A DNA stretch of 10,167 nucleotides from Propionibacteriaceae bacterium (GTDB lineage: Bacteria; Actinomycetota; Actinomycetes; Propionibacteriales; Propionibacteriaceae): assembly GCA_024636075.1 (NCBI GenBank), contig JAGXHS010000085.1, positions 1-10,167 on the forward strand, given 5' to 3'. The first letter of the stretch is position 1. Each line of letters begins with the position of its first letter. The position numbers and the translations under genes are program-made. Positions 1 through 7,169 of the stretch are shown in pieces. Below the pieces are notes generated by a model that saw nothing but the letters and a program-made list of their open reading frames with translations, did not search any database and was not told the origin of the DNA.

Positions 1-509
1 CCCAAGGGGTCGCTGGCGCCTCGTTCGGCTCGGTGATCCAGCACAGTGGCACCCCGCGCGGATCGATCTATCACCACTTCCCGAGGGGGAAGGACGAGTT
101 GATCGGTGAAGCGTTGGTGAAGTGCCGTGCCATGATGCTGGATTCCCTGGGGCAGCAGTCCTTCTCAAGTCCGGAGGATGTCGCTGTCGGGTTTCTGGGT
201 GTCTGGCGCATGGTGCTGGAGAACACCGGTTTCAGCACCGGGTGTGCGGTCACCGGCGTGGTGGCCTCCAGCGGAGATGAAGACCTTTTGAAGAGATCAA
301 ATGACGTCTTCGTCATCTGGACGACCAAGCTGGTCGAGTTGTTGACCGACACCGGCCTGCGCCCTGAACAGGCCAAGCTGTACGCGACTACCCTGCTCTC
401 GACCGCAGAGGGTGCCGTGGTGCTGGCGCGGGCGTCAGCGAGCATGGATTCCTTCGACCTCGCCGCCGAAGGGATCCTGGAACTGCTACGGAGCCTGCAA
501 TCGCGCTGA
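1..509 (+). CDS. TetR/AcrR family transcriptional repressor, LmrA/YxaF-like, 5' end outside window
   Basis: The frame is open from the window edge (first full codon at 3) to a TGA at 507-509, giving 168 visible residues. The first visible residues end a TetR helix-turn-helix: a segment reading ASFGSVIQHSGTPRGSIYHHF, followed by GKDELI, is the classic recognition helix and hinge. The GTG at 33 lies inside that DNA-binding domain, so it is not the real start; about 25-30 N-terminal residues are missing. The C-terminal half has the LmrA/YxaF-type ligand domain pattern: GC followed by small residues, an invariant-looking W, Gly-Leu-x-x-x-x-Ala, and EGAxxLARA near the end. Members of this family usually repress drug-efflux or oxidoreductase genes in response to small molecules. 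The target is not visible; the next gene downstream is convergent and ends 26 bp away, so it is not an operon partner. No terminator hairpin is evident in the 26 bp between them. Confidence 0.9.
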   Translation, partial: QGVAGASFGSVIQHSGTPRGSIYHHFPRGKDELIGEALVKCRAMMLDSLGQQSFSSPEDVAVGFLGVWRMVLENTGFSTGCAVTGVVASSGDEDLLKRSNDVFVIWTTKLVELLTDTGLRPEQAKLYATTLLSTAEGAVVLARASASMDSFDLAAEGILELLRSLQSR

Positions 510-535
510 ATCTGGGACGAGGGGGCCGCAGTCTG

Positions 536-2422
536 TCACGGTGCCATCACCGAGATCTCGGCAAGTCCTGCACGATAATTCTTGCCGCCGATGTTAGGCA
601 GCGAGGTGAAGTAGACCAGCAGGTAGCGGGTGTTCACATCGGTCTGCATCGGCAATGTCACCGACGTTCCCGCTGCTGGATCGCTGGCGACAGTCGTCCA
701 GGAGGCCTGCGAGTCCATCGGTGCGCTGCTGGTGGAGCCGTCGGTGGGAATGCGGATCTCGACGCCCGTCGGGCTGCCCTGCAAGGTCAGTTCCACCGAG
801 CCCACATCGACCGGCTGACCGAGGTCGAACACGATTCCGACGCCGGGCTTGAGCCGCCCGAGCTTCGAATCGTTCAGGTAAGTAAGTGTCTGCCATGCGG
901 TGTCGGTCTTGCCATCGTAAGCCAGACCCAGTTGATTCGGATTCTCGTCGTCGGAGCCGCCGTCCTTCGACGGATCGAAGTCGTCCGCACCACTGATGGT
1001 GTACACGTTGGAGCCGGCTGACGGCCCGCCACCTGCTCCGGATGATGCACCGCCGCCAGTGCGACTGTTGATCCCCAAAGCGATCAGCGACACGATCAGG
1101 GTGAGGGTGAGCAGCGCCAGCAAGATCATCAACCAGCGCCGGTTCCGGGCCGGACGCGCAACGGGGTTCAACGGAGTCGGCTCAGAGGAGCCACGCGAAT
1201 CCTCTTGTTCGGTGGGTGTTGCAGAAGAACTGGCAGGAGGCGGTTGAACGGCTGCTGCCGAAGCGGCGCCCGTCCGGACTGCATCCTGGGGATACCAGCG
1301 TTGGGTGTCATCGCCGGCTGCCTGGCCGAATGCTGCGGATCGCACGCGCGAGTCGTGACGCGGCTGGCTTCTCGGGGTGGCCGCCGGTCGATGGCGTTGG
1401 TCGCCTGATGCAGCTGACGCTCCGGGCAGTTGCTGGCCGGGATAGCGCAGCCGCCGTTCCAGATCCGCAGACGCATCTGCGGTGCCCAACACCTTCGACA
1501 AGGCCAGCAACACCTCGCTGGCGGTGCGCAACGGCACTTCGTGGTAACGGGGTGTCGACGACAGGATCTGGTCACAGATCACATCCAGAGCCGGGGACAC
1601 ACCTGCCCGCACCTGCCGGGGTGTCAGCCAACCGGCCGAGTCCATCGGAGCGGGCTGCATGCCCCAGGTGGGCTCGTCCGCGCCGTCGTCATCAATCGGC
1701 CATCGTCCGACGAGGCACGCGTACAGCATTCGGCCCATTGCTTGCACATCGGCCTGTTCACGCTCCGACCACGCGAGGGCATCCACCTCGTCCCCGGGAT
1801 GCAGCGCAGCCTCGATCAGGAAGCCAACGATCTTCACGTTGCCGGTCGCGGTGATGATCACCGTGTCAGGATTCAGACGCTCATGGAAGAGTCCCTGCTG
1901 GTGCATGACGGTCAGCGCGTCCGCCATCTCGCGGACCAACCAGGCAGCTTCCAGTGCGCTGAGCGGCCCGCTGGAGAGCAGTAGCTCCAGGCTCTGGCCC
2001 GGAGCGAACTCGCACACCACCATTGACGGTTCTTCGTTCTCACCGCCAGCGGCGTCCAGTACCCGGAGGAATCGAGAATCGGTGGCCACGGCAGCCTTTC
2101 GGGCGGCCTCCAGAACCGTTCCGGTCCTCGGATCGCCTCCTGCAAGCACATGCACCAGAACCGAGCGGGACAGTTTCTCGTCGAAGGCGCGCCACGTCAG
2201 GGTGGAGCCTCGTCTGGCGAGTTGCTGCTCCAACCGGTAGCGCTCACCCAGGATGTCACCGGCGGCCACATCAGCCACAGGGTGGGTGTGGTCGAGGTCA
2301 TCGCGGTTGACTGCGTCGAATATGTTGCGTTCGGTGGGTTCATCCCCCCGGTCAGGCGCGTAGGCACCAGGTCGGGTGAGGTCGTCGGCAGATTCGTCAT
2401 CATGCGACGTGCTGTCACCCAT
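536..2422 (-). CDS. Membrane-anchored MviN-type pseudokinase with extracellular discoidin-like domain
   Basis: A 628-residue protein. The start is the ATG at 2422, preceded by a strong Shine-Dalgarno (AAAGGAGA, 6 nt before it); the frame stays open to 2587 but that part overlaps the upstream gene. Domains in order: an acidic N-terminus (1-52), a protein-kinase fold (about 55-315), a Pro/Ser/Ala/Arg-rich linker (about 330-428), one transmembrane helix (about 430-450), a Gly/Ser stalk, and an extracellular beta domain (about 472-628) with the AYDGKTDTAW...GVGIVFDLG pattern of galactose-binding/discoidin folds. The kinase is probably dead: the VAVK lysine position is His91, the HRD aspartate position is Arg182 (HERLNPD), and DFG is GFL at 200-202. 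This architecture matches the C-terminal part of mycobacterial MviN, whose pseudokinase binds FhaA after PknB phosphorylation and restrains peptidoglycan synthesis. A similar scaffold role is inferred here. The 14-helix MurJ part is absent. It is likely cotranscribed with the DUF6049 gene 46 bp upstream. Confidence 0.88.
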   Translation of the reverse strand: MGDSTSHDDESADDLTRPGAYAPDRGDEPTERNIFDAVNRDDLDHTHPVADVAAGDILGERYRLEQQLARRGSTLTWRAFDEKLSRSVLVHVLAGGDPRTGTVLEAARKAAVATDSRFLRVLDAAGGENEEPSMVVCEFAPGQSLELLLSSGPLSALEAAWLVREMADALTVMHQQGLFHERLNPDTVIITATGNVKIVGFLIEAALHPGDEVDALAWSEREQADVQAMGRMLYACLVGRWPIDDDGADEPTWGMQPAPMDSAGWLTPRQVRAGVSPALDVICDQILSSTPRYHEVPLRTASEVLLALSKVLGTADASADLERRLRYPGQQLPGASAASGDQRHRPAATPRSQPRHDSRVRSAAFGQAAGDDTQRWYPQDAVRTGAASAAAVQPPPASSSATPTEQEDSRGSSEPTPLNPVARPARNRRWLMILLALLTLTLIVSLIALGINSRTGGGASSGAGGGPSAGSNVYTISGADDFDPSKDGGSDDENPNQLGLAYDGKTDTAWQTLTYLNDSKLGRLKPGVGIVFDLGQPVDVGSVELTLQGSPTGVEIRIPTDGSTSSAPMDSQASWTTVASDPAAGTSVTLPMQTDVNTRYLLVYFTSLPNIGGKNYRAGLAEISVMAP

Positions 2423-2451
2423 TGCTCTCCTTTGCCTTGCTGGCCTTTGCC
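2422..2451 (-). repeat. 15-bp tandem duplication carrying the pseudokinase ribosome binding site
   Basis: Read on the minus strand, GGCAAAGGCCAGCAA (2451-2437) is followed directly by GGCAAAGGAGAGCAA (2436-2422). The two units are identical at 13 of 15 positions. The second unit ends on the A of the ATG start codon and holds the functional Shine-Dalgarno AAAGGAG; the first unit holds a degenerate copy, AAAGG. This looks like a slipped duplication that doubled the ribosome-binding region. Confidence 0.75.
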
Positions 2452-2468
2452 GACATGTGCGGATCAGC

Positions 2469-4490
2469 CTACTCGTGTGCCTGCTGAGCTTCATCGATGG
2501 TGGACGACTTCTTCGAGGCGCGTCCGGCTCGCCGCTGCGCCTGCATCTGCCGGATCCGGAGTGCCGTGCTGCCCAGCAGCAGCGCACCTGCAGCGATCAC
2601 GATGATCCAACCGACCTGTCCCAGCGAGTTCGCCTCGACGGTGAAGGAGCGCGGTTCCCCAATCGGTTTACCGCTCAGGGTGCGGAGCTGCGCAGTGATC
2701 CGGGTGGCTCCGTTGTCGTGCGCAACCGGGTTGAAGGTGACCGTGGCCGATGATCCGGGCGACACCCGGAAGGACTTGGTGTCCGGGACGCTGATCCGCT
2801 GCGGGTTCTCCGAGATGAAGGTGACCTGGACGTGCACCGTCTCGTCCAACCGATTCGTGATCGTCATTGGCACGGTGTTCTCCTCGGAGGGAAGAACGAA
2901 GGACGGCGAAATCGACAGGATCACGCCGGAGTTGTCGGAGGGGCCGACCAACAGGGCAACGGCATCTTCGAGGAACTTCCCGGCCTGATCGGATGATCGC
3001 CAGCCGGAGCTCATCGCGCGGGACAGGGTTCGCGCTGACCTCTGCCCGGCCAAGGGGGACTGGGTCAGCTCAGACCAGAAGGCGAATTTCTCTTTCGAAG
3101 CCGTGACATTGGACAGCAGCTCCTGGCCGCTGACCACCGTGCCGGCGGAGAAACTGACCGGGGCGAGGATGGCCCCGGCCGTCAGATCCGCCAAGGACGA
3201 GGGGAGGAGATTGCTGCTGGCTTGCCGCAGTCGCTCCAGGCTCTCGGACGTGTCCAACATGACGACCTGGGGCTGACCAGACACCCCACCCAGCAACAGT
3301 TGACTGGCAGCCCGCCCTCGGATCTGCGCCGTCGATTGCTCCCCGTCCTGCGGAAGCCCCTGTAACAGCTGCGGATCGTACGGGATGACGGTCGTGCCCA
3401 CGGTTCGTCGTGGTGTCAGGGATTCTGCATTGCTGGCCAGCACCAACCGGGCTGACAGGGATGTTTCGTTCTGGCTGAGCTGGGCCGCCGATGCGGCTCC
3501 ACCAGCGGGCCACAGTGCTAGCGGCAGCTCGGCTGCAGGGTTGGTGTCGGCCAGGGCGGTGCGGCTCCGTTGCAGCACCACTGACGCGTCCGCAGTCGTG
3601 AGCCCGCCCGTCACCGGAGCCCCGTAGGGCAGTCGATACCCGTCGCCGGACGCGGCCAGTTGTCCGAAATCGTCCAGCCAGGCGGTGGCCAGGGTGCCGA
3701 TTTCTGCGGCGGGCACGGCGGGTGAGGGTGATGGCTGCTGTTGGATGGTGAAATCGCCGGCCAGGGCGGTGATCTCGTCGATCAACGCCGGGTCCACGAC
3801 GAAACTCGCACCCGTACGCCGGGCAGCGTCAAGCAGGGTCCGCAGCCGGCCCCGCAGTTCTTCCACAAGGTGGTCGTCGCGAAACACCATGGGAGCCACC
3901 AGTGACGGGCGAGACGTCAGCGAGACCACCGGGACGATGGCCTGGCTGTTGCTGGCCGTCGGCATCGGCAGCAGAACCCGGGACCGTCCGACCGTCTGGT
4001 TGACGCCGCCCTGCGGCTGGCCTCGCACGTGCACCCCAAGCATGTACACCGCCCCAGGCGTGGTGAGGCCAAGCGTCGCCGCGGATTGGCTGACGGAGAA
4101 GGCAGCAGTCTCACCGGGATCAAGCGTCGGGTTGGCGGTGTCGGTGATGACCTGCCAAGCACCGCGTTCAACGACCCGCTCGCCCACCGGTTCGGTCAAG
4201 GGTCCCGATGCGATGCTGTGGAACTGGCTGAGGGTCGTGATCGGTTCGCCTGCATGCCACAGGTACACCTGCACCAGACTGATCGGCGTGTCGCTGGTGT
4301 TCTTGATGCTGCCGGCGATGGTGATGGTGGATTGCGGAGTCAGTGTGGCCGGTGTGACCGTGTCCATCGAGATGGCGACCGGGTTCGTGTCGGCCCGAGC
4401 CCGAGGACTGGCCTGCATCAGCATGGACACGGCGATGACCATCAGCAGGACAGCACTCGCCACCTGACGGGGAATCGAACGGGTGACCAC
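2469..4490 (-). CDS. DUF6049-type secreted membrane-anchored envelope protein (Rv3909-like)
   Basis: A 673-residue protein from a GTG start at 4490 to TAG at 2469-2471. Residues 1-33 form a signal peptide: Arg4 and Arg8, a hydrophobic core (about 11-26), and an ARA-D cleavage site after residue 33. An Ig-like beta domain follows (about 38-115). The middle region contains FVVDPALIDEI (230-240) and RLPYGAP (286-292), which resemble segments seen in actinobacterial DUF6049 proteins. A second Ig/NEW3-like domain lies at about 530-618, and a C-terminal transmembrane helix at about 627-645 is followed by a basic tail with RIRQMQAQRR. It is therefore largely extracellular with one membrane anchor. 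Its biochemical function is unknown. Placement between pcnA and the pseudokinase matches the mycobacterial arrangement in which the homologue sits beside mviN, so an envelope or peptidoglycan role is inferred. The upstream gene ends 17 bp away. No Shine-Dalgarno precedes the GTG, see the -10-like element at 4497-4502. Confidence 0.85.
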   Translation of the reverse strand: MVTRSIPRQVASAVLLMVIAVSMLMQASPRARADTNPVAISMDTVTPATLTPQSTITIAGSIKNTSDTPISLVQVYLWHAGEPITTLSQFHSIASGPLTEPVGERVVERGAWQVITDTANPTLDPGETAAFSVSQSAATLGLTTPGAVYMLGVHVRGQPQGGVNQTVGRSRVLLPMPTASNSQAIVPVVSLTSRPSLVAPMVFRDDHLVEELRGRLRTLLDAARRTGASFVVDPALIDEITALAGDFTIQQQPSPSPAVPAAEIGTLATAWLDDFGQLAASGDGYRLPYGAPVTGGLTTADASVVLQRSRTALADTNPAAELPLALWPAGGAASAAQLSQNETSLSARLVLASNAESLTPRRTVGTTVIPYDPQLLQGLPQDGEQSTAQIRGRAASQLLLGGVSGQPQVVMLDTSESLERLRQASSNLLPSSLADLTAGAILAPVSFSAGTVVSGQELLSNVTASKEKFAFWSELTQSPLAGQRSARTLSRAMSSGWRSSDQAGKFLEDAVALLVGPSDNSGVILSISPSFVLPSEENTVPMTITNRLDETVHVQVTFISENPQRISVPDTKSFRVSPGSSATVTFNPVAHDNGATRITAQLRTLSGKPIGEPRSFTVEANSLGQVGWIIVIAAGALLLGSTALRIRQMQAQRRAGRASKKSSTIDEAQQAHE

Positions 4491-4496
4491 AATGAG

Positions 4497-4502
4497 ATGC
4501 TA
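4497..4502 (-). promoter_or_regulatory. Possible -10 element for leaderless transcription of the DUF6049 gene
   Basis: On the minus strand TAGCAT fits the TANNNT consensus and is followed by exactly 6 nt before the GTG at 4490. There is no Shine-Dalgarno in the 17-bp gap after pcnA. This spacing is the usual signature of an actinobacterial leaderless mRNA that begins on its own start codon. No good -35 is visible, and a TANNNT match alone is common by chance. Confidence 0.35.
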
Positions 4503-4507
4503 CGCAA

Positions 4508-5950
4508 TCAGCGCTGCTGCGTCGCCCACCAGGCCATCAGATCAGCCGTGGCGGTATCCTCGACGCGAAGTCCCTCCTCGATGCGGCGGTTCAACAGGTA
4601 CTCGTACGCCTGACCCACTGCGGGACCCGGAGGTATCTGCAACAGTTCCATGATTTGGGTGCCATCCAGCTCGGGGCGCATCGCACTGAGCTCCTCTTCC
4701 TGAGTCAGCCGCTCGATCCGCCGCTCGATGTCGTCGTAGGCACGACGCAGTCGGGTGGCCTTTCGCTGATTGCGGGTGGTGCAGTCCGAGCGGGTGAGCA
4801 TGTGCAGCTGCTCCAGTTGGTCACCAGCGTCGCGGACGTAGCGTCGGACGGCCGCGTCACTCCAGCTGCCCTCGCCGTAGCCGTGGAACCGCAGGTGCAG
4901 TTCCACCAGTTTGCTGACGGCCTTGACGACGTCATTCGGGTACTTCAGTGCCCGCAGCCGTCTACGGCAGAGCTTCGCTCCGACAATGTCGTGGTGGTGG
5001 AAACTCACCGTTCCGTCGTCGTGCAGCTCGCGTGTCGCAGGCTTGCCGATGTCGTGCAGCAATGCGGCCAGTCGGTTCACCAGATCCGCAGCATGACCAC
5101 GGGACTTTTCCAGGGCAATTGCCTGATCCAGCACGGTCAGCGAATGCTGATACACATCCTTGTGTCGATGGTGCTCGTCCGCCTCCAGACGCAGCGCCGG
5201 AAGTTCGGGCAGGACGCGGTCGGCGAGTCCCGAGCCGACCATCAGGTCGAGGCCCTTCGCGGGATTGTCGGTCAGCAGCAGACGAGACAGTTCGTCACGG
5301 ACGCGCTCAGCAGAAATCATCGTGATCCGCTCCGCCATGTCGCGAATCGCGTCAAGTACCTCGGGAACTGGTTCGAACCCCAGCTTGGAGGCGAACCGGC
5401 AGGCGCGCATCATCCGGAGCGGATCGTCGGAGAAGCTCTGCTGTGCTGCGGCAGGTGTCCGGAGCAGCCCGGCGGTGAGATCAGCCAGGCCGTGGTGCGG
5501 ATCGACGAACTCGTTGGTGGCGACGTTGATCGCCATGGCGTTCACGGAGAAGTCACGTCGCACCAGGTCAGCGGTGAGGCTGTCACCGAACAAAACCTCC
5601 GGCTTTCGGGAATCGCTGCGGTAGGTGTCGGCACGAAAAGTGGTGATCTCGATGATCCAATCAGCACCATCGACGTGTTTGCTCGCGCTGATCGTGCCGT
5701 AGTCCTTGCCGATGTCCCAGACCGAACGGGTGAATCGACGCAGCAATCTCTCGATCTCGTCGGGGCGTGCCGAGGGGGTGAAGTCGAGATCCTGACCGAG
5801 TTCACCGAGCAGTGCGTCTCGAACCGATCCGCCTACCAGGTACAACTCCTGACCGGCGCTGCTGAACAGCGCGCCCAGCTCCGCCACCACCGGTGAGATC
5901 TTCATCAATCCGGTGACGGCATGCAGTTGAGCGGAGGAGAGGCTGGACAC
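4508..5950 (-). CDS. pcnA: CCA tRNA nucleotidyltransferase (class II PcnA family with HD domain)
   Basis: This enzyme adds or repairs the 3' CCA end of tRNAs in the cytoplasm. With the GTG at 5950 as start it has 480 residues, the usual length for actinobacterial members. Visible motifs: LVGGSVRD (38-45) of the nucleotidyltransferase fold, DLDF (54-57) with the two metal-binding aspartates, RRDFSVNAMA (131-140) and DDPLRMMRACRFA (175-187) of the nucleotide and primer-binding region, then an HD phosphohydrolase-type domain with HKDVYQHS, LLHDIGKP (His299, Asp300) and FHHHD. All key residues are present, so the enzyme should be active. Start choice: a TTG at 5959 would add three residues, but it has only a weak GGCGGG upstream; the GTG at 5950 lies 8 nt after a TAAGAT -10-like box, so I prefer it. 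In Mycobacterium tuberculosis pcnA (Rv3907c) is divergent from the mutT4-Rv3909-mviN block; here it is codirectional with the DUF6049 gene and there is no mutT4 between. Confidence 0.95.
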   Translation of the reverse strand: MSSLSSAQLHAVTGLMKISPVVAELGALFSSAGQELYLVGGSVRDALLGELGQDLDFTPSARPDEIERLLRRFTRSVWDIGKDYGTISASKHVDGADWIIEITTFRADTYRSDSRKPEVLFGDSLTADLVRRDFSVNAMAINVATNEFVDPHHGLADLTAGLLRTPAAAQQSFSDDPLRMMRACRFASKLGFEPVPEVLDAIRDMAERITMISAERVRDELSRLLLTDNPAKGLDLMVGSGLADRVLPELPALRLEADEHHRHKDVYQHSLTVLDQAIALEKSRGHAADLVNRLAALLHDIGKPATRELHDDGTVSFHHHDIVGAKLCRRRLRALKYPNDVVKAVSKLVELHLRFHGYGEGSWSDAAVRRYVRDAGDQLEQLHMLTRSDCTTRNQRKATRLRRAYDDIERRIERLTQEEELSAMRPELDGTQIMELLQIPPGPAVGQAYEYLLNRRIEEGLRVEDTATADLMAWWATQQR

Positions 5951-5958
5951 GAGCGACA

Positions 5959-5964
5959 ATCTTA
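5959..5964 (-). promoter_or_regulatory. Possible -10 element of the pcnA promoter
   Basis: On the minus strand TAAGAT (5964-5959) matches TANNNT and lies 8 nt before the GTG at 5950. It would start transcription at or next to the start codon, giving a leaderless or nearly leaderless mRNA. It overlaps the alternative TTG start at 5959. No convincing -35 is visible 17 bp upstream. Confidence 0.35.
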
Positions 5965-6043
5965 CCCGCCGCCGTCAGCAATCCCTGACCGGCGCTGCCC
6001 CCAGCACCCCATCGCTGAGGGTGGTCCGTCCATGATGCAGGGT

Positions 6044-6070
6044 CGGGTTGTGGCTCAGCGCCGCGGGTTG
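6044..6070 (+). repeat. Direct repeat CGGGTTG x2, 20 bp apart, just upstream of serC
   Basis: CGGGTTG occurs at 6044-6050 and 6064-6070, offset by 20 bp (about two helical turns), so both copies face the same side of the DNA. The second copy ends 5 nt before the serC ATG. The arrangement could bind a dimeric regulator of the serine genes, or could be chance in a G-rich stretch. The rest of the gap between the divergent pcnA and serC genes shows no clear -35/-10 pair for serC. Confidence 0.3.
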
Positions 6071-6075
6071 AGAGA

Positions 6076-7161
6076 ATGGAATACGTGCGCGTCTACAATT
6101 TTTCCGCCGGCCCGGCGATGCTCCCCGGTGAAGTGCTGGAATCCGCCCGCGAGGAGCTGACCGACTGGCGTGATTCTGGTATGTCGGTGATGGAGGTAAG
6201 TCATCGAGGCAAGGACTTCGTCGAGTGCGCTGCCGACGCCGAGGCAACCATGCGACGAGTGATGGGGGTGCCGGACGATTACCGGGTGCTGCTGCTTCAG
6301 GGGGGTGCCACCGGCCAGTTCGCCGCGGTTCCGATGAACCTCACTTCTGCCGGGGACACCGTGAGCTACGTGAACACCGGTCAGTGGTCGAAGAAGGCCA
6401 TCAGCGAAGCGCGCAGGTACGTGACCGTCGAGGTGGTGGCCGACGAGCAGGCATCGGGATACACCACGGTGCCTGATCCCGACCGGATTACCGCTGCCGG
6501 ATCTGGCTATCTGCACTACACCCCCAACGAGACCATCGGCGGGGTGGAGTTCGGCTACGTGCCGGACGCCGGTGACGCCCCGTTGGTTGCGGACATGTCG
6601 TCGACGATGCTGTCCAGGCCCATCGATGTGAGCCGGTTCGGCGTCATCTACGCCGGAGCGCAGAAGAACATGGGACCGGCGGGGCTGTGTGTGGTGATCG
6701 TCCGAGACGATCTGCTTGGCCGGGCCCGGAACGAGACGCCGAGTGTCTTCGACTGGAAAAAGATGGCGGCCTCCGACTCGATGCTGAACACACCGCCCAC
6801 CTTCGGCGTGTACCTGCTCGGAAAGATCCTGCACTGGGTGGACGACAACGGCGGCCTGCAGGCGATGGGTGAGAGGAACCGGCAGAAGGCTGCCGCGCTC
6901 TATCACGAGATCGACTCCAACCCGTTCTATTCCAATCCGGTGGCGCACGACGCTCGCAGCTGGATGAACGTTCCTTTCGTGCTTGCTGATGCCGCGCTGG
7001 ATTCAGCGTTTCTGGCCGGCGCCGCGGAGCGCGGACTCACCAACTTGAAGGGGCACCGATCGGTGGGTGGGATGCGTGCCAGCATCTACAACGCGATGCC
7101 CCTCGAGGGCGTGCAGGCATTGATCGACCACATGCGCGGGTTCGCGCACCAGAACGGCTGA
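6076..7161 (+). CDS. serC: Phosphoserine aminotransferase
   Basis: This PLP enzyme converts 3-phosphohydroxypyruvate and glutamate to O-phosphoserine and 2-oxoglutarate, the second step of serine synthesis; it can also act in pyridoxine synthesis in some bacteria. The 361 residues match the length and sequence style of the E. coli-type family: NFSAGPAMLP at 8-17, GGATGQFAAVPMNL at 77-90, HYTPNETIGG at 147-156 for substrate binding, the PLP-binding Lys197 in YAGAQKN, and HRSVGGMRASIYNAMP near the C-terminus. All expected catalytic residues are present. Start choice is between the ATG at 6076 and a GTG at 6085; the GTG would give MRVYNFSAGPA, which resembles known N-termini, and both have only weak purine-rich upstream sequence (GAGAGA, ATGGA). 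The downstream serA starts 8 bp after the stop, so the two form an operon. Many actinobacteria (for example mycobacteria) use a different, more distant SerC type. Confidence 0.96.
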   Translation: MEYVRVYNFSAGPAMLPGEVLESAREELTDWRDSGMSVMEVSHRGKDFVECAADAEATMRRVMGVPDDYRVLLLQGGATGQFAAVPMNLTSAGDTVSYVNTGQWSKKAISEARRYVTVEVVADEQASGYTTVPDPDRITAAGSGYLHYTPNETIGGVEFGYVPDAGDAPLVADMSSTMLSRPIDVSRFGVIYAGAQKNMGPAGLCVVIVRDDLLGRARNETPSVFDWKKMAASDSMLNTPPTFGVYLLGKILHWVDDNGGLQAMGERNRQKAAALYHEIDSNPFYSNPVAHDARSWMNVPFVLADAALDSAFLAGAAERGLTNLKGHRSVGGMRASIYNAMPLEGVQALIDHMRGFAHQNG

Positions 7162-7165
7162 GGAG
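7161..7165 (+). promoter_or_regulatory. Ribosome binding site of serA overlapping the serC stop
   Basis: AGGAG begins on the last base of the serC TGA and lies 4 nt before the serA ATG at 7170. A ribosome ending serC translation would sit on this site, so translational coupling of the two serine enzymes is likely. It also fixes the serA start. Confidence 0.8.
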
Positions 7166-7169
7166 CAGC

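Noticed and set aside
33..509. GTG at 33 as the start of the TetR gene
   Set aside because: The frame continues upstream to the window edge and encodes the first part of the helix-turn-helix, so the true start is outside the window.
2423..2587. N-terminal extension of the pseudokinase frame up to 2587
   Set aside because: It overlaps the 3' end of the DUF6049 gene, is Arg/Ser-rich without homology, and the ATG at 2422 has a strong Shine-Dalgarno.
4655..5896. Long open frame (about 413 codons) on the plus strand antisense to pcnA
   Set aside because: It mirrors the pcnA codons with strong third-position GC bias and has no recognisable domain; pcnA on the other strand has complete motifs.
6013..6060. 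Inverted repeat CGCTGAG / CTCAGCG with a 34-nt spacer upstream of serC
   Set aside because: Arms are only 7 bp with a long spacer; chance occurrence in a gap of this size is not unlikely and no regulator family is suggested.
6094..6099. TACAAT resembling a strong -10 box
   Set aside because: It lies inside the serC coding region (Tyr-Asn codons) downstream of both candidate starts, and TTGAGA at 6068-6073 is 20 bp away, too far for a standard spacer.
6055..6948. Open frame of about 297 codons antisense to serC
   Set aside because: It has His/Arg/Val-rich composition typical of the complement of a GC-rich gene; serC is unambiguous on the plus strand.
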